A stretch of DNA of 64,000 bases from the NCBI GenBank assembly GCA_963663605.2, contig CAXXVF010000002.1:372001-436000 (forward strand). The letters are read 5' to 3'. Below, in pieces: positions 41,865 through 49,981 of this stretch; within the stretch, counting starts at the first letter, position 1; the number at the start of each line of letters is the position of its first letter. Made by a program: the position numbers and the translations under genes. This DNA is from Sporobacter sp963663605 (GTDB taxonomy: Bacteria > Bacillota > Clostridia > Oscillospirales > Oscillospiraceae). The notes under the pieces are model-generated. The model saw only the letters and a program-made list of their open reading frames with translations, did no database searches and was not told the DNA's origin.

Positions 41865-41887
41865 ATATACCGTCAGACGCAGAAAGT

Positions 41888-41916
41888 ATAGTAACATAAA
41901 TGACTGGTGTTGTCAA
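41888..41916 (-). promoter_or_regulatory. sigma-A promoter of the tRNA-Ser pair
   Basis: On the minus strand, TTGACA (41911-41916) and TACTAT (41888-41893) are spaced by exactly 17 nt. The predicted start lies just before the tRNA-Ser(UGA) 5' end at 41864. Confidence 0.8.
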
Positions 41917-42037
41917 CGATTTCGGGCATAGAACTAATACAATATCAGCTTTTTCGGATGACGCTGAAACGGGCTGTAAAAAGTACGGAATATCTGAGAA
42001 AATCAAATGTGCCGCTTACAGCCGACCTATATGTAAA

Positions 42038-42448
42038 TTATAAATTCAGGAGCTTTACGGCAAAAATAGTCGCCCAGCCGACAGCAACGACAAACGGGAA
42101 AAAACGATGGGGCATAAGCCAGGCGAATGCAGACGGTTTCGTATATCCGACCACGGCGACGGAGCGGTGTTTATCGGGAACAATTTCATCAAAATATGCC
42201 TCTAATGCTTTAATCGCTTTCGTCGCCCGCCCGGTGCCGATACCGGCTGAAACGGCAATCAAAAAGCCGAGGGCGCTGAGGATGAGCGCTATGCTGAAAC
42301 TGGAACAAGTTATTGCATATGCGGCAAATAAAAAACCCTCAAATGTCCCAAGCCAGGACAAGCGCCGGTCAAGCAGGTTGTTTTCCTGACGTATGGCGTC
42401 TTTTATGCTTTCAAGCTCTTCCTTAAGGTTTGAACGTTCGACTTCCAA
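42038..42448 (-). CDS. small membrane protein, function unknown
   Basis: The 136-residue protein starts with TTG at 42448. It has an N-terminal amphipathic/coiled segment (LKEELESIKDAIRQENNLLD) and two to three membrane segments (FLFAAYAITCSSFSIALILS, ALGFLIAVSAGIG, FFPFVVAVGWATIFAVKLL). No family motif is visible. It is a chromosomal gene after the tRNA pair, in the same direction as the next membrane protein. The start is uncertain. Confidence 0.55.
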   Translation of the reverse strand: MEVERSNLKEELESIKDAIRQENNLLDRRLSWLGTFEGFLFAAYAITCSSFSIALILSALGFLIAVSAGIGTGRATKAIKALEAYFDEIVPDKHRSVAVVGYTKPSAFAWLMPHRFFPFVVAVGWATIFAVKLLNL

Positions 42449-42518
42449 ATTAAAATACCAGCCTTTCTGTTTCGACTATTTTATCACCGCGCAAGCGCAG
42501 CGGAAAAAGACGCAGTTA

Positions 42519-43418
42519 TTATTTTTCTGCAGGATTATCACTGTGAGAGCCGCGCGTTTGCGCGGCCTTTTCATCCGGGGAAGGTTCATCCGGCGGCAGC
42601 TTCGTCAATAAAAACCGGCTGACGAATCTGCTGTTTCTGCTTTGGCCGCGCTGTTTGATGTAAAAATATCCGATGACAGAAAACACGGCCGCTCCGACGA
42701 AATTGACGAGCAGGTCTTTCATGGTGTCCATGATGCCGATATCCAGATAACCGTTTAAAACGATTTCCGTCGGCGCGCCGTTTACCGTGCCGTAAAGGAC
42801 CGTTTCCGCTATATCCGAAACGACGACCGGTATATTCCGTCCCTCCGGATTCAGCTCAACGGTGCTGATCGCCGATAAAAGCGTGTCCTTCTGCATGTCG
42901 GTATGTAATAACATATCTCCGGCATATTCAAAAAACTCCCAAAGGACGCCGATGGTCATTGAAAAACAAAACGCGACGAGCGCCACGAAAACAGGGGACA
43001 TGCTGATGGAGAATTTGTCATGCCTGTTGAGGATGTCGATCATGGCAATGCCGATGGCCGCGCATAAAAATCCGTTGATCGTATGCAGCATCGTATCCCA
43101 GCCGGGTACGTTGAGATAGCATTCGTGTATCTCGCCCAGTATCTCGGCGGAAAATATAAACAGCAGAATAATAATCTCCAGCGTATCCGGGACGTCGACC
43201 TTGATCTGCTTCTCCACAAAGGTCGGGATCATAAACAGGACAAGGGTCAGTATGCACAGGAACACGTTTGCGTAATCCCTGTTAACGATCTGTGCGATCA
43301 TGACGCCGACGACAAGCAGCCTTAAGATTAAGTAAGCCGCGAAAAGACGGGGTTTTTTCCTGGCGGAGGCCTTTGTGCGGGACCAAAACGCATGGCGTTT
43401 TTTACGTCTAGTTTTCAT
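42519..43418 (-). CDS. polytopic membrane protein (DUF2238-like)
   Basis: The 299-residue protein has a basic N-terminus (MKTRRKKRHAFWSRTKASAR) and about seven to eight membrane segments. It contains YLNVPGWDTMLHTINGFLCA and GVLWEFFEYAGDMLL, with acidic and aromatic residues in membranes as in DUF2238/YjdF-type proteins. The C-terminal tail is hydrophilic. Function is unknown. It lies downstream of purD on the same strand, separated by 45 nt, and may be read through from the pur operon. Confidence 0.6.
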   Translation of the reverse strand: MKTRRKKRHAFWSRTKASARKKPRLFAAYLILRLLVVGVMIAQIVNRDYANVFLCILTLVLFMIPTFVEKQIKVDVPDTLEIIILLFIFSAEILGEIHECYLNVPGWDTMLHTINGFLCAAIGIAMIDILNRHDKFSISMSPVFVALVAFCFSMTIGVLWEFFEYAGDMLLHTDMQKDTLLSAISTVELNPEGRNIPVVVSDIAETVLYGTVNGAPTEIVLNGYLDIGIMDTMKDLLVNFVGAAVFSVIGYFYIKQRGQSRNSRFVSRFLLTKLPPDEPSPDEKAAQTRGSHSDNPAEK

Positions 43419-43463
43419 GGCGGCCCTATGCTCCTTTGACCGTGAACTTCCTGTGGTGAAAAA

Positions 43464-44717
43464 TCATTTTCGCCCGATATCCGTCCGGTAATGGACATCC
43501 TGGAATCGTATCCTTTCGATGCCCTCGTAAGCGCGGCGAACCGCGCCGTCCAGCGTTTTGCCGCTGGCCGTCACGCCAAGTACGCGCCCGCCGCTGGTCA
43601 GGTATCTGCCGTCCTTTTTTACGGTTCCGGCATGATAAACGGTAATATCGGCCGGGACGTCGTCCAGACCCGTGATTTCATAGCCCTTTTGGTAGGAGAC
43701 GGGATAGCCGCCGCTGGCCATGACGACGCAGCAGGCTGCGCCGCTGCGCCATTTGATGTCGATATCGCTGAGCCGCTCGTCGACGACGGCCTCAAAGATA
43801 TCCAAAATGTCCGTTTCGAGCATCGACAGGATCGGCTGCGTCTCGGGGTCGCCGAAGCGGGCGTTGTATTCCACGACGCGCGGACCGTCGGGCGTCAGCA
43901 TCAGCCCGAAATATAATACGCCCTTGAACGTGCGGCCCTCCTTGTTCATCGCCTCGACCGTGGGACGGAAGATCGTCTTCATGCAGATGTCCGCGATTTC
44001 TCCCGTGTATTTCGGACTGGGGCAAAAAGCGCCCATGCCGCCCGTGTTCGGGCCTTCGTCCCCGTCAAACGCGCGCTTGTGATCCTGAGAGGAGAGCATC
44101 GGGACGATGGCTTTGCCGTCCGTAAAGGCGAGTACCGTCACCTCCGGACCCGTCATGAATTCCTCGATGACGACGGTGCGGCCGCTCTCGCCGAACTTGT
44201 TATCCTGCATCATGGACGTTAAAGCGCCGAGCGCCGTCTCGACGTCCTGCGCGACGACGACGCCTTTCCCGAGCGCCAGTCCGTCGGCCTTGACGACGAT
44301 CGGCGCGCCTTTGGCCTTGATATATGACGCTGCAGCGTCGAAATCGGTAAAAACCTCATAGCCGGCTGTGGGAATGCCGTATTTTTTCATCAGGGACTTG
44401 GAAAATGCCTTGCTGCTCTCGATGATCGCCGCGTCCGCGTGCGGCCCGAAGGCGCGTATGCCCGCAGCTTCCAGCGCGTCGACGAGGCCGAGCGCCAGCG
44501 GGTCGTCCGGCGCGACCATGACGAAATCGACCGGGTTGCTCCGGGCGAAATCCACAATGCCGTCGATATCGGTCGCTTTGATATCGACACATTCGGCGAT
44601 TTCTGAAATACCGCCGTTTCCGGGCGCGCAGAAAAGCCTGTCGACGCGCTCCGACTTCTTCAGCGCCAGGCAGATTGCGTGCTCGCGGCCGCCGCCGCCG
44701 ACAACCAGTACGTTCAT
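43464..44717 (-). CDS. purD: phosphoribosylamine-glycine ligase PurD
   Basis: The 417-residue ATP-grasp enzyme joins phosphoribosylamine and glycine to GAR in purine synthesis. The start MNVLVVGGGGREHAICLALK is the GARS N domain. The ATP-grasp region includes APIVVKADGLALGKGVVVA, PNTGGMGAFCPSPKY and VVEYNARFGDPETQPIL. The C domain is complete. It is the last pur gene of the minus-strand cluster, 270 nt from purH. That gap holds inverted repeats. Confidence 0.95.
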   Translation of the reverse strand: MNVLVVGGGGREHAICLALKKSERVDRLFCAPGNGGISEIAECVDIKATDIDGIVDFARSNPVDFVMVAPDDPLALGLVDALEAAGIRAFGPHADAAIIESSKAFSKSLMKKYGIPTAGYEVFTDFDAAASYIKAKGAPIVVKADGLALGKGVVVAQDVETALGALTSMMQDNKFGESGRTVVIEEFMTGPEVTVLAFTDGKAIVPMLSSQDHKRAFDGDEGPNTGGMGAFCPSPKYTGEIADICMKTIFRPTVEAMNKEGRTFKGVLYFGLMLTPDGPRVVEYNARFGDPETQPILSMLETDILDIFEAVVDERLSDIDIKWRSGAACCVVMASGGYPVSYQKGYEITGLDDVPADITVYHAGTVKKDGRYLTSGGRVLGVTASGKTLDGAVRRAYEGIERIRFQDVHYRTDIGRK

Positions 44718-44766
44718 GGTGAAACCTCCAATGAGTGATCAAATCCCACCCGCCGCCCATAAATGT

Positions 44767-44783
44767 ATAGGGCTTCGCCCTAT
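44767..44783. repeat. small palindromic hairpin after purH, before purD
   Basis: ATAGGGC (44767-44773) and GCCCTAT (44777-44783) form a 7-bp stem with a TTC loop. Such TAGGGCTTCGCCCTA units occur widely in intergenic regions of some Clostridia. Confidence 0.5.
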
Positions 44784-44870
44784 GACCCTAAGAGAATAAA
44801 ACGGGCATGATATATGAGAAATCATGAGAATAGTGGGGTGGAGAATGAGAATATGCGATAATCGTTTGTA

Positions 44871-44935
44871 GGGGCGGATTCCATATCCGCCCTTTGAAGA
44901 AATATTTGATTTACCGGGCGGATACAGAATCCGCC
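44871..44935. repeat. pair of inverted GGGCGGAT-type repeats between purH and purD
   Basis: The unit GGCGGATTCCATATCCGCCC (about 44873-44892) is a palindrome. A second copy, GGGCGGATACAGAATCCGCC (44916-44935), is its near reverse complement. Together they can form a long imperfect hairpin. The intervening 23 nt are AT-rich. This resembles a small non-autonomous, REP- or MITE-like element. Confidence 0.6.
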
Positions 44936-44987
44936 ACTATTTATTCGGGCGATTGGTTGAAGTCCAATACATTATTTGGGCGGGTAA

Positions 44988-46160
44988 TCAGTGGTGGAAT
45001 AATCTCATGCCGGTGAACGCCATAACCATGCCGTACTTATCGCATGTCTCGATGACGTTGTCGTCGCGGATGGAACCGCCCGGTTCCGCGATATATTTAA
45101 CGCCCGATTTCTGCGCGCGTTCGATGTTGTCGCCGAAGGGGAAGAAGGCGTCGCTGCCGAGCGCAACGTCCGTCATGCCGGCGATCCAGCTTTTCTTTTC
45201 CGCCCGTGTGAGCACGGACGGCTTTTCCGTGAAAACAGCTTCCCATTTGCCGTCGGACAGTACGTCTTCATAGTCGTCGGAGATATACACGTCGATGGCG
45301 TTGTCGCGGTTCGGTCTGCTGATATCGGGCAAAAACGGCAGCGTCAATACTTTTTCATGCCGGCGGAGCAGCCAGTTGTCGGCCTTGCTTCCGGCAAGGC
45401 GCGTGCAGTGGATGCGGCTTTGCTGGCCCGCGCCGACGCCGATGGCCTGGCCGTCTTTTACGTAGCATACGGAATTGGACTGCGTGTACTTGAGCGTTAT
45501 GAGAGACACGACAAGATCGCGTTTAGCGCTCGGCGGCAGGTCTTTATTTGCAGTAACGATATTGGTGAGCAGGCTGTCGTCGATCCTGAAATCATTATGT
45601 CCCTGCTCGAACGTGATGCCGAAGACGTCCTTGAATTCCGCCTTTTCGGGCGTATAGTCCGGATCTATCTGAACGATGTTGTAGCTGCCTTTGCGCTTTT
45701 TTTTGAGAATCTCCAGCGCTTTTTCCGTATAGCCCGGGGCGATGATGCCGTCGGATACCTCGACAGCCAAGAGCGAAGCCGTCTCCTCGTCGCAGACGTC
45801 CGACAGCGCCGCCCAGTCGCCGTAGGAGCTCATGCGGTCGGCGCCACGCGCCCTGGCATAAGCGGAGGCGATGGGGGACAGGGGGGACGCGCCCGTAAAA
45901 AAGACGGCCCTGTCAAGCTCGGACAACGGCGTGGCGACAGCCGCGCCGGCGGGGGAGACATGCTTAAAGGAGGCCGCCGAAGGCAGGCCGGAGGCGGCTT
46001 TCAGTTCCCGGACAAGCTGCCAGCTGTTGAACGCGTCCATAAAGTTTATATATCCCGGTCTTCCGCCGAGTACGCTGATCGGCAGCGCGCCGCTGCGTAT
46101 GAAGATACGTGCGGGCTTTTGATTGGGATTGCAGCCATATTTGAGTTCAAGTTCTGTCAT
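44988..46160 (-). CDS. purH: AICAR transformylase (PurH C-terminal domain only)
   Basis: The 390-residue protein starts at MTELELKYGCNPNQKPARIF after GAGGTACTTGTT. It covers the formyltransferase part: SAASFKHVSPAGAAVATPL (catalytic K-H pair), FGITFEQGHNDFRI, LKYTQSNSVCYVKDGQAIGV, and SDAFFPFGDNIERAQKSGV. The N-terminal IMP cyclohydrolase domain (about 200 residues) of normal PurH is absent. The next gene upstream supplies it as PurO. Converts AICAR to FAICAR with 10-formyl-THF. Confidence 0.88.
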   Translation of the reverse strand: MTELELKYGCNPNQKPARIFIRSGALPISVLGGRPGYINFMDAFNSWQLVRELKAASGLPSAASFKHVSPAGAAVATPLSELDRAVFFTGASPLSPIASAYARARGADRMSSYGDWAALSDVCDEETASLLAVEVSDGIIAPGYTEKALEILKKKRKGSYNIVQIDPDYTPEKAEFKDVFGITFEQGHNDFRIDDSLLTNIVTANKDLPPSAKRDLVVSLITLKYTQSNSVCYVKDGQAIGVGAGQQSRIHCTRLAGSKADNWLLRRHEKVLTLPFLPDISRPNRDNAIDVYISDDYEDVLSDGKWEAVFTEKPSVLTRAEKKSWIAGMTDVALGSDAFFPFGDNIERAQKSGVKYIAEPGGSIRDDNVIETCDKYGMVMAFTGMRLFHH

Positions 46161-46170
46161 AACAAGTACC

Positions 46171-46878
46171 TCAGTTTTGATTTTTATTGATAATCGTGCT
46201 TTCAATCCTGCCTGTTAACAGCTCTTTCGAAAGGGCAAAAAGCGAGACTTTGTTATCCGCGTTAAGCGCGTCCCAGACCGTGTTTGCGTAATCGTCAAGG
46301 CTGCCGGTTACGGCAACGGCCTTCGGTTCGCCTTCGTAAGACGGGATGGGCGCGCCGTCGCATTTATAGGTGTGGATCAGATGACCGATGCCGGGGACCG
46401 GCGCGTCGTATTCGAAAAACTGGCGGCAGCAGCAGTCCGGATTACCGTCTGAGCTTTTTAAAATAGACATTTTATAACTGCCGTCCGGCAGTACGAGGCC
46501 GGAAATACGGGGCGTGTAGTTCGGCGCGTCCGGCTCGAACGTGCGTGTTAAAAGCGCTGAATAAAAAAAGTTCTCCGCCGGGGCGGCGCTGCGTATCGTA
46601 TCGGTCTGGTCGCCATTGGTGACGATGATCGTATCATCAAAAAAACGCACCGGGCGGTAGATGATAAGGCTGGGATCCGTTATTTTCGACGGATCGAAGG
46701 CCTCGGTCCGTATACCGTCGTCCGTTCTTTTAAAAACCCGGTTGCGGCTGTTTTCACTCCGGCCCATGATGAAATAGATAAGGACGGCGCGCAAGCCGTC
46801 CTCGCTGCGGCCTAAAAGGATGCCGCGGCCGGGATACGTATTGGATGAAAGCGCAGTTTTAATGTCTGTGGACGTCAT
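46171..46878 (-). CDS. purO: IMP cyclohydrolase PurO
   Basis: The 235-residue protein begins MTSTDIKTALSSNTYPGRGI. It carries YPGRGILLGRSEDGLRAV, YFIMGRSENSRNR and VFKRTDDGIRTEAFDP, which match the PurO (archaeal-type IMP cyclohydrolase) family. It closes the second purine ring (FAICAR to IMP). It lies directly between purN (4-nt overlap) and the truncated purH, so the two steps normally fused in PurH are here split over two proteins. Confidence 0.85.
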   Translation of the reverse strand: MTSTDIKTALSSNTYPGRGILLGRSEDGLRAVLIYFIMGRSENSRNRVFKRTDDGIRTEAFDPSKITDPSLIIYRPVRFFDDTIIVTNGDQTDTIRSAAPAENFFYSALLTRTFEPDAPNYTPRISGLVLPDGSYKMSILKSSDGNPDCCCRQFFEYDAPVPGIGHLIHTYKCDGAPIPSYEGEPKAVAVTGSLDDYANTVWDALNADNKVSLFALSKELLTGRIESTIINKNQN

Positions 46879-47510
46879 TTCGCGGCCTCCTTTATATGAA
46901 CGATGCGCCCCGCGACGTGCAGACGTCCTTCGCAGTACAGGGAGATGGCTTCGGGCAGGATCTTCCACTCGACCTCTTCCATGACGCGCTTTTGCAGGGA
47001 CTCCGCCGTGTCGTCCTCATGGATGTCGATGGCGCGCTGGAGGATGACCGGACCTGCGTCGGCAACAGCTGTGGCGAAATGCGCCGTTGCGCCTGTCAGC
47101 TTGACGCCGTAATTGAGGGCGGCCTGATGCACGCGCAGGCCGTAAAGACCTTCGCCGCAGAACGACGGGACGAGCGACGGGTGTATATTGATGATTCTGT
47201 TTTCAAACGCCTCGACCACGGGGGAGCCGAGGACGACGAGAAAGCCCGCCAGAACGATGAGTTCAATGTCGAGGCTCACGAGTTTTTTGTAGATCGCTTC
47301 ATTGAAGCCTTCCCGGTTCGGAAAGTGCTTATAGTCGATGACGAATGTCTGTATACCGGCGCTTTTAGCGCGCTCGAGGGCATAGGCGTTCGGTTTGGTT
47401 GATATGACGGCCGTAAGTTCGCAGTTTTTTATCCTTCCGAAATTGAGCGCGTTGATGATCGACTGAAGATTTGTTCCGTTTCCGGAAACCAATATAGCGG
47501 TTCTTACCAT
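46875..47510 (-). CDS. purN: phosphoribosylglycinamide formyltransferase PurN
   Basis: The 211-residue GAR transformylase has the N-terminal motif VSGNGTNLQSIINAL. The catalytic segment is IINIHPSLVPSFCGEG (N, H), followed by GATAHFATAVADAGPVILQR with the key Asp. It transfers formyl from 10-formyl-THF to GAR. It overlaps purM by 7 nt and purO by 4 nt, so the enzymes are co-translated. Confidence 0.93.
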   Translation of the reverse strand: MVRTAILVSGNGTNLQSIINALNFGRIKNCELTAVISTKPNAYALERAKSAGIQTFVIDYKHFPNREGFNEAIYKKLVSLDIELIVLAGFLVVLGSPVVEAFENRIINIHPSLVPSFCGEGLYGLRVHQAALNYGVKLTGATAHFATAVADAGPVILQRAIDIHEDDTAESLQKRVMEEVEWKILPEAISLYCEGRLHVAGRIVHIKEAAK

Positions 47511-48550
47511 TTTAACTCCACTCCTTTTTCACCTTTGACGCAGCTTCCGATGACGTATGGATGTTCGCCGATCTGTATGAGCGCGTTGACGATATCGCCG
47601 ACGTCTTCGCTGTCGACGGCCATGACAAGGCCGACGCCCATATTGAAAGTATTGTACATATCCCGGACGGGGATGTTGCCTGCCGTCTGCAGGTATGAAG
47701 AGACTTTGCACCGGGGGAAGCCGTTCGGCATGATTTTTGCTGTGATGCCTTCCGGCAGCATGCGCGGAACGTTTTCATAAAGACCGCCGCCAGTTATATG
47801 GCAGAGCCCTTTGATGTTCGCGCCCAGCGTTTTGATAAGGTGCATCACCTGACGCACATATATGCGTGTCGGTTTTATCAGCTCCGCGCCCAGCGTCGTG
47901 AACAGCTCGGGTACATTTTCCTCAAGCTTTTCAGGCGTTAAGTCAAGCACTTTGCGCACGAGCGAAAAACCGTTGGAGTGAAGGCCGGAGGAAGCCAGAC
48001 CGATCAGCCGGTCGCCGTCCTTGATCGTGCTGCCGTCGATTATTTTGTCCCGGTCGACGATGCCGACGGCGAAACCGGCCATATCGTACTCGTCTTCCGC
48101 GTAAAAACCGGGCATCTCCGCCGTTTCGCCGCCGATGAGAGCGCATCCGGCCTGGCGGCAGCCTTCGGCGATGCCGGTGACGATCTGTTCCGTCCGTTCC
48201 GGGATGTTCTTGCCCATGGCGAGATAATCGAGGAAAAACAACGGTTCCGCGCCGCAGCAGATGATGTCGTTTACGCACATGGCCACACAGTCGATGCCGA
48301 CCGTATCATGCTTGTCCATCAGGAAAGCGATTTTCAGCTTTGTGCCCACGCCGTCCGTACCGGATACGAATACGGGATTTTTCATCCCCTCCAGTTTCGG
48401 CTGGAACATACCGCCGAACCCGCCGAGACCGCCGATAACGCCCTCGCGGAATGTGCTTGCAACGAGCGGTTTCATCCGTTCGACCGAATCGTAGCCGGCC
48501 GTAACGTCAACGCCGGCAGCGGCGTAGCTGTCAGAAAACGAATTTTGCAT
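47504..48550 (-). CDS. purM: phosphoribosylformylglycinamidine cyclo-ligase PurM
   Basis: The protein of about 348 residues is AIR synthetase: YAAAGVDVTAGYDSVERMKP, VFVSGTDGVGTKLKIAFLMD, GIDCVAMCVNDIICCGAEPL and GLCHITGGGLYENVPRMLP. It makes AIR from FGAM with ATP. The ATG at 48550 is preferred because GAAAGGA is 7 nt upstream; a TTG at 48556 is the alternative. It overlaps purN by 7 nt. Confidence 0.94.
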   Translation of the reverse strand: MQNSFSDSYAAAGVDVTAGYDSVERMKPLVASTFREGVIGGLGGFGGMFQPKLEGMKNPVFVSGTDGVGTKLKIAFLMDKHDTVGIDCVAMCVNDIICCGAEPLFFLDYLAMGKNIPERTEQIVTGIAEGCRQAGCALIGGETAEMPGFYAEDEYDMAGFAVGIVDRDKIIDGSTIKDGDRLIGLASSGLHSNGFSLVRKVLDLTPEKLEENVPELFTTLGAELIKPTRIYVRQVMHLIKTLGANIKGLCHITGGGLYENVPRMLPEGITAKIMPNGFPRCKVSSYLQTAGNIPVRDMYNTFNMGVGLVMAVDSEDVGDIVNALIQIGEHPYVIGSCVKGEKGVELKW

Positions 48551-48574
48551 ACGCAAATCCTTTCAAAAATCGGA

Positions 48575-49285
48575 TCATTTGCCGAAGATGCGTCTTTGCA
48601 TCTCCTGATAGGCGTCTTCAACATTGCCGAGGTCCCGGCGGAACCGGTCTTTGTCGAGCTTCTCGCCGGTTTTCGCGTCCCAGAAACGGCAGGTGTCCGG
48701 CGATATTTCGTCGGCTAAAATTATTTTTCCGTCATTTGTTTTACCAAACTCCAGCTTGAAGTCGACGAGCGTGATGCCGCACTCAAGCAGGTAGGATTTC
48801 AGAAATTCATTGACTTTGTATGCGTATTCGCTGATGAGTCCGACTTCCGCGGGCGTCGCCAGCCCCATGGCGTATACATGGGTTGTATTAATCAGAGGGT
48901 CGCCGAGGTCGTCGTTTTTGTAAGAGAATTCAAGCGTCGGTTTTTTAAAGACAACGCCTTCCTTTACGCCGTAGCGTTTGGAGAAAGAGCCTGCCGCGAT
49001 ATTTCGCACGATGACTTCAAGCGGTACGATATCGACACGCTGTACGAGTGTTTCACGATCGGAGAGCTCTTCAACGAAATGCGTCGGGATGCCTACGGAA
49101 GCCAGAAGACGCATGAAGTGGTCCGTCATACGGTTGTTGATGACGCCCTTGCCGACGATCGTGCCCTTCTTTTCCCCGTTGAAAGCCGTGGCATCGTCCT
49201 TGTAATCGACGATGACGAGCTCGGGGTCGTCGGTTTTGAAAACTTTTTTTGCTTTTCCCTCATAGATCTGTTCAAGCTTTTTCAT
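48575..49285 (-). CDS. purC: SAICAR synthetase PurC
   Basis: The 236-residue protein reads KLEQIYEGKAKKVFKTDDPE, then DYKDDATAFNGEKKGTI, SFSKRYGVKEG and ISPDTCRFWDAKTGEKLDKD, all typical of PurC. It couples CAIR with aspartate. It overlaps purE by 4 nt (ATGA) and is followed by purM after 24 nt. Confidence 0.95.
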   Translation of the reverse strand: MKKLEQIYEGKAKKVFKTDDPELVIVDYKDDATAFNGEKKGTIVGKGVINNRMTDHFMRLLASVGIPTHFVEELSDRETLVQRVDIVPLEVIVRNIAAGSFSKRYGVKEGVVFKKPTLEFSYKNDDLGDPLINTTHVYAMGLATPAEVGLISEYAYKVNEFLKSYLLECGITLVDFKLEFGKTNDGKIILADEISPDTCRFWDAKTGEKLDKDRFRRDLGNVEDAYQEMQRRIFGK

Positions 49286-49779
49286 AGATTTTTTACCTCA
49301 TTTTGAAGTTTTGCATCCTTGTCCCCGACGGTTTGAGCCATTTTTGTTTTAAAATCTAAAAGACGGCGCGTCAGTGCGTCGTCGGACAAAGACAGTATCT
49401 GTGCAGCCAGTATCGCCGCGTTGTCGGCACCGTTTATAGCCACGGTCGCCACAGGGACGCCGGACGGCATCTGGACGATGGACAAAAGACTGTCCAGGCC
49501 ATCCATCGTTGAGGATTTTATGGGCAGTCCGATAACCGGGAGCGTCGTATAAGCGGCCAGGACGCCGGCCAGGTGCGCGGCTTTGCCGGCGGCCGCGATA
49601 ATGACGCCGAAACCGTTGGCAGCGGCGGATGCGGCAAACTTTTCGGCCGCGTATGGCGTTCGATGAGCGGAGATAACGCGCGCCTCAAAGGGGATATCGA
49701 AGGCTTTGAGCTGTTTGAGCGCGCCGCCTACGACACCCAGGTCGCTGTCGGAACCCATGACCACCGCAACTTTTTTCAT
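49282..49779 (-). CDS. purE: N5-CAIR mutase PurE
   Basis: The 165-residue class I PurE has the signature VVMGSDSDLGVVGGALKQLK, ARVISAHRTPYAAEKFA, and GFGVIIAAAGKAAHLAGVLA. It converts N5-CAIR to CAIR. A separate purK is not seen nearby. It is the first gene of the minus-strand pur operon, with a GGAGG site and a promoter upstream at 49846-49874. Confidence 0.94.
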   Translation of the reverse strand: MKKVAVVMGSDSDLGVVGGALKQLKAFDIPFEARVISAHRTPYAAEKFAASAAANGFGVIIAAAGKAAHLAGVLAAYTTLPVIGLPIKSSTMDGLDSLLSIVQMPSGVPVATVAINGADNAAILAAQILSLSDDALTRRLLDFKTKMAQTVGDKDAKLQNEVKNL

Positions 49780-49845
49780 CTTGAACCTCCAAAAAGCGTT
49801 TAAATATGAAAATATTCAATGAATATACACTTTTAAATCGATATT

Positions 49846-49874
49846 ATAGTATAATAATTTAGACTCATTTTCAA
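49846..49874 (-). promoter_or_regulatory. sigma-A promoter of the pur operon
   Basis: On the minus strand, TTGAAA (49869-49874) and TACTAT (49846-49851) are separated by 17 nt. The start point would lie about 60 nt before purE. No purine riboswitch fold is recognised in the leader. Confidence 0.7.
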
Positions 49875-49922
49875 GATTATCAAAAATCAAAACGTAAATT
49901 TGTATAATTAACCAAGGGCCTG

Positions 49923-49951
49923 TTGTAAAGGCAAAGTATTTGCGTTAAAAT
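49923..49951 (+). promoter_or_regulatory. sigma-A-like promoter of the pyrKD operon
   Basis: TTGTAA (49923-49928) and TAAAAT (49946-49951) are separated by 17 nt on the plus strand, and the pyrK start follows after about 30 nt. It is divergent from the pur promoter. The short leader leaves no room for a PyrR attenuator. Confidence 0.5.
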
Positions 49952-49981
49952 AGCAACAATGACGAATTTAGGGGGATGCCC

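Noticed and set aside
44767..44935. CRISPR array
   Set aside because: The repeats are palindromic and only two or three, with no regular spacers and no cas genes.
49780..49845. Purine riboswitch before purE
   Set aside because: The leader is short and AT-rich and lacks the three-way junction; only a promoter is supported.
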